DNA from: Natrinema altunense
Lineage (GTDB): Archaea > Halobacteriota > Halobacteria > Halobacteriales > Natrialbaceae
NCBI RefSeq assembly: GCF_000731985.1
Contig: NZ_JNCS01000008.1
Span: 83,174-147,173, forward strand
Reading direction: 5' to 3'
DNA: 64,000 nt
The notes beneath the pieces are model-generated. The model saw only the letters and a program-made list of their open reading frames with translations, made no database searches and was not told where the DNA came from. Position 1 is the first letter of the stretch. Every line of letters starts with the position of its first letter. This document shows, one piece after another, positions 63,940 to 64,000 of the stretch. Position numbers and translations under genes: made by a program.

Positions 63940-64000
63940 ATGCCGGTCATCGAGTGCGACGTCGAGGCGGCTCGCGACCGACTCGAGGCGGCGGGCGTGA
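63940..64000 (+). CDS. rnhA: Start of a probable RNase H gene, cut by the window end
   Basis: Twenty codons are visible: MPVIECDVEAARDRL and a few more. This N terminus matches what I recall of haloarchaeal type 1 RNase H proteins, which carry a small N-terminal domain and lie next to tfb in several genomes. The catalytic part is outside the window, so the call is tentative. A TATA box at 63908-63914 fits leaderless expression, divergent from tfb. Confidence 0.45.
   Translation, partial: MPVIECDVEAARDRLEAAGV

Noticed and set aside
63812..64000. 62-residue plus-strand frame from 63812
   Set aside because: It covers the divergent tfb promoter region and overlaps the probable RNase H start in another frame.
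1..64000. CRISPR array, complete IS element, integrase or rRNA gene
   Set aside because: None was seen: no regular spacer-repeat pattern, no transposase or integrase frame, and no rRNA-like sequence.

Overview
The window is chromosomal DNA from a halophilic archaeon (class Halobacteria). The evidence is high GC with strong GC3 bias, very acidic proteins, TATA-type promoters placed about 25 bp before start codons (leaderless genes), archaeal information-processing genes (TFB, RpoD/N/K, PriS, GINS, Cdc48, RtcB with archease) and the haloarchaeal gene order S13-S4-S11-rpoD-tRNA-Leu-L18e-L13-S9-rpoN-rpoK-eno-S2. Several small proteins (DUF7344-like, DUF5822-like) look haloarchaea-specific. I would guess a Natrialbaceae-like genus, but the sequence alone does not prove that.

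Layout. 1-5 kb: end of a Cys/Met-metabolism PLP enzyme, a membrane histidine kinase, a divergent pair of an Rnl3-type RNA ligase and a HARP protein-only RNase P, and an AT-rich patch with a 4-TM protein. 5-8.5 kb: superoxide dismutase, a small winged-helix regulator with two palindromes upstream, and the L7Ae-S28e-L24e-ndk operon with a long leader. 8.7-15.7 kb: oleate hydratase, TmcA, an SDR, DUF456 and flippase-like membrane proteins, and a 54-residue putative zinc protein. 15.8-20.2 kb: gltX, idsA and RNase J. 20.5-26.7 kb: a K+ uptake block (two TrkA, two TrkH, two tiny membrane proteins). 26.7-29.5 kb: isopentenyl phosphate kinase and mevalonate kinase (one operon), then a ThiR-like regulator. 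29.7-36 kb: the ribosomal protein/RNA polymerase/enolase superoperon with tRNA-Leu(CAG) inside it and tRNA-Ser(GCT) at its head.

36-41 kb: moaA, then rtcB-doxX-archease. 41-45.3 kb: GNAT, an ArsR-like regulator divergent from a metal chaperone, a P1B-type ATPase with unusual motifs, and an FmdE-like protein. 45.3-47.1 kb is the one clear accessory patch: lower GC, small orphan genes, short repeats upstream of one of them, and a gene that appears broken three times, once by an 85-bp palindromic element. 47.2-52.4 kb: primase small subunit, GINS, peroxiredoxin, Cdc48 and an overlapping Hsp20-like protein. 52.6-59.1 kb: alpha/beta hydrolase, panB, small HAD and membrane proteins, a 924-residue Tat-exported repeat protein, and a bacterioopsin-activator-type regulator. 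59.3-64 kb: a large HAD protein, glucose dehydrogenase overlapped by its likely regulator GfcR, TFB, and the start of a probable RNase H gene.

Most of the window is conserved core genome. The parts most worth a second look are the RNA ligase/HARP pair, the Trk block with its tiny coupled membrane protein, the P-type ATPase with atypical motifs and a 60-bp in-frame insertion, the decaying element at 45.3-47.1 kb, and the palindrome upstream of gdh-gfcR. No CRISPR array, complete insertion sequence or integrase gene was seen.
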